From NCBI GenBank assembly GCA_049589355.1, contig JBAWAP010000298.1, forward strand, positions 1 to 15,851: a DNA stretch of 15,851 bases, given 5' to 3'. A program made the translations under genes and the position numbers. This DNA comes from JBAWAP01 sp049589355 (GTDB lineage Bacteria > Chloroflexota > Anaerolineae > VGOG01). The notes under the pieces are model-generated. The model saw nothing but the letters and a program-made list of their open reading frames with translations. It searched no databases and was not told the DNA's origin. Below are positions 14,547 to 15,851 of this stretch, in pieces. How positions within the stretch are numbered: position 1 is the first letter of the stretch; each line of letters starts with the position of its first letter.

Positions 14547-14910
14547 GCCGCCCAACAAGTGAACATGTGGAATCTTTTCCACATAACACCCCCAAGAAGG
14601 GTTTCTGCCGAAGTCTCCTGCGAAGCTTCTCTCAAGAGTACAGGAAACAACTAACCTCATGGCCTGGGGCGATCTCCATCGGTGCCGGTGGCGGTTCTTC
14701 GGCACAGCGAGGCGTGGCGTGCTCGCAGCGGGGGTGAAACCTACAGCCCACTTGAGGATCGGGGAAGCAGCCAAGCCCTCATATCGCCAAAGTCGTACTG
14801 CTCCTCATGCCATATCTGACCACGTTCCTGCTCATCCCCCACGCCTTGGGCAAACAAATCGCAGTGCGTGGTTTCGAGCGAACGGATCGCAGAGCGACTT
14901 GTTGGGCGGC
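14547..14910 (-). repeat. Repeat copy B with perfect 14-bp inverted ends
   Basis: GCCGCCCAACAAGT (14547-14560) and ACTTGTTGGGCGGC (14897-14910) are perfect inverted ends, each holding a full attC-type core box (GCCCAAC and GTTGGGC). Just inside the left end is a hairpin with arms ATGTGGAA (14565-14572) and TTCCACAT (14577-14584). The interior is homologous to copy A except for about 80 bp (14747-14830) found only here. No flanking target duplication was seen. At 364 bp it is larger than typical attC sites. It ends 36 bp from the C39-type gene stop. Confidence 0.7.
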
Positions 14911-14946
14911 TAACCGTTTAGCAACAAGTGTTCTGAATACAACTGC

Positions 14947-15851
14947 TTAGTGCTTGAATATTACTGGCAGGAAGAGTTCAAATGGTGCAGTAGGTGGGCC
15001 TACTAGGTGCATGTTATCGGAATAAACATCAGAAACGTTACCCTGGTCATCGCGAAAACGGGCATAAATGACATCACTCATAGGAAGCCAAACGAAAGGG
15101 GTAAATCGCTGCCATGTCGTGTTTGATACAGTGTCGGACCATATCAGCATTTCAGTGACATTTCCTATGCTACTCTCAGCCGTGATCTCCACTGTGACCG
15201 TGATATCCGTCATGGTATATATCCAGACTGTGCCAGATATGACTGAAGCAGGCATGACACTTCTGGTCACAGCATTGTATGCCTCAACATCCGTGGAGAC
15301 TGTAGATGGAACAGGCTGCGGATTCACCCCTCGGTTGACACACGGCGGGGTCAGTGCCAGCAAGGAACTACACGGGACTTGACCTTCGTAAATGCTCATC
15401 CACTGGACCTTGTAGTCTGCATAGAATTTAGTCAATGGTATATTGGCTGTACATCGATGTCCTGGGTCATGTATGCGGTAGTCTGCTGGGTTACTTCCCT
15501 GTCCACTGACAACAACAACCCAGTGAGTCTGTGCATAGGTGTTCGGGTCATTATCGTAATCGAGATGGCATGTCCCCTTGAGACATCCCCCCAATATGAC
15601 AGGCCGATGATTTTGATTGATTTCTAGCTCTAGACGACTCCACGACTGTATTGGGTTACTGTCGTTCCAACTCACCCTGTTTCGATCATTCCAGCGCACT
15701 TTGCTCTCACTGCAATCTGCACCAACCCTCCAATTATATGGACAAGCTGATGTACCCATGCAGTCGCTCAGTTGTGCAGGATTTGTATTCGCTCCGTAAG
15801 TGTTGAAAACCATAGCAGCAGAGGTCAATGTACAACCGCAATTGCCGATAG
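14947..15851 (-). CDS. Secreted C39-type cysteine peptidase, C-terminal part
   Basis: The frame runs off the window, so the signal peptide and start are not visible. The first codons read IGNCGCTLTSAAMVFNTYG, the nucleophile region of C39_2 peptidases (Cys in GCTLTSAAM). The catalytic His follows in THWVVVVSGQG and an Asp in DYRIHDPG, so the triad looks complete. Several extra cysteines (DCMGTSAC, GGCLKGTC, HRC, PCVN) suggest disulfides outside the cell. After a Pro-rich linker comes a beta-rich domain (VWIYTMTDITVTVEI ... IYARFRDDQGNVSD) resembling Ig-like surface domains. It ends in FELFLPVIFKH, like the (F/Y)LPLVLK-type tails I recall on Chloroflexota secreted proteins. The role may be protein or peptidoglycan-peptide cleavage outside the cell. 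Repeat B lies 36 bp past the stop. Confidence 0.82.
   Translation of the reverse strand, partial: IGNCGCTLTSAAMVFNTYGANTNPAQLSDCMGTSACPYNWRVGADCSESKVRWNDRNRVSWNDSNPIQSWSRLELEINQNHRPVILGGCLKGTCHLDYDNDPNTYAQTHWVVVVSGQGSNPADYRIHDPGHRCTANIPLTKFYADYKVQWMSIYEGQVPCSSLLALTPPCVNRGVNPQPVPSTVSTDVEAYNAVTRSVMPASVISGTVWIYTMTDITVTVEITAESSIGNVTEMLIWSDTVSNTTWQRFTPFVWLPMSDVIYARFRDDQGNVSDVYSDNMHLVGPPTAPFELFLPVIFKH

Noticed and set aside
14502..14774. N-terminal extension of the HEPN frame starting MAASPILKW
   Set aside because: The extension is encoded by repeat B. Its VGFTPAA-TPRLAV peptide also appears in the open frame of copy A, so it reflects the repeat and not the gene.

Overview
The window looks like part of a chromosome from a Chloroflexota-type bacterium (Anaerolineae/Caldilineae-like). 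This is an inference. It rests on tandem CCAACCT heptads between genes, three kinds of dispersed GC-rich palindromes, a lipoprotein with a Thr/Pro-rich linker, and a secreted protein ending in FLPVIFKH. No rRNA or tRNA gene and no CRISPR array was seen. All convincing genes lie on the minus strand, so transcription runs from high to low coordinates.

Layout, low to high coordinate. (1) 1-437: start of a sugar-type ABC substrate-binding lipoprotein, cut by the window edge, with a good sigma70-like promoter at 726-754 that overlaps a small inverted repeat. (2) 771-4740: first hydantoinase/oxoprolinase pair, hyuA1 then hyuB1, separated by two mirror-image perfect hairpins. (3) 4832-6766: a two-gene ABC-2 exporter flanked by attC-like sequence. 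(4) 6807-7709: a proline-iminopeptidase-like hydrolase. (5) 7799-8521: a rearranged patch with a duplicated 3' end of hyuB2, a DUF433 antitoxin-like gene without a partner, and a heptad hairpin. (6) 8540-12501: second hyuA2-hyuB2 operon. Its genes carry three in-frame palindromic insertions absent from the first pair. (7) 12721-15851: an A+T-richer accessory segment with a winged-helix plus TIR/deoxyribosyltransferase-like protein, a HEPN-motif protein, and the end of a secreted C39-type peptidase. Two related ~290-364 bp repeats separate these genes.

How the parts may work together. Each HyuA/HyuB pair should form an ATP-dependent cyclic amide (hydantoin, oxoproline or lactam) hydrolase or a related carboxylase. 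The neighbouring binding protein may deliver its substrate, but the substrate cannot be read from sequence. The most unusual pattern is that four independent units (exporter, hydrolase, HEPN protein, C39 protein) each end 1-41 bp before an element whose outer bases resemble integron attC core sites (GCCCAAC / GTTRRRY). The downstream gene then starts 30-50 bp beyond the far end of the element. This looks like a row of gene cassettes without a visible integrase, two of them carrying defence-type effector domains. The two larger repeats exceed the usual attC size, so a new palindromic mobile repeat family is the main alternative.
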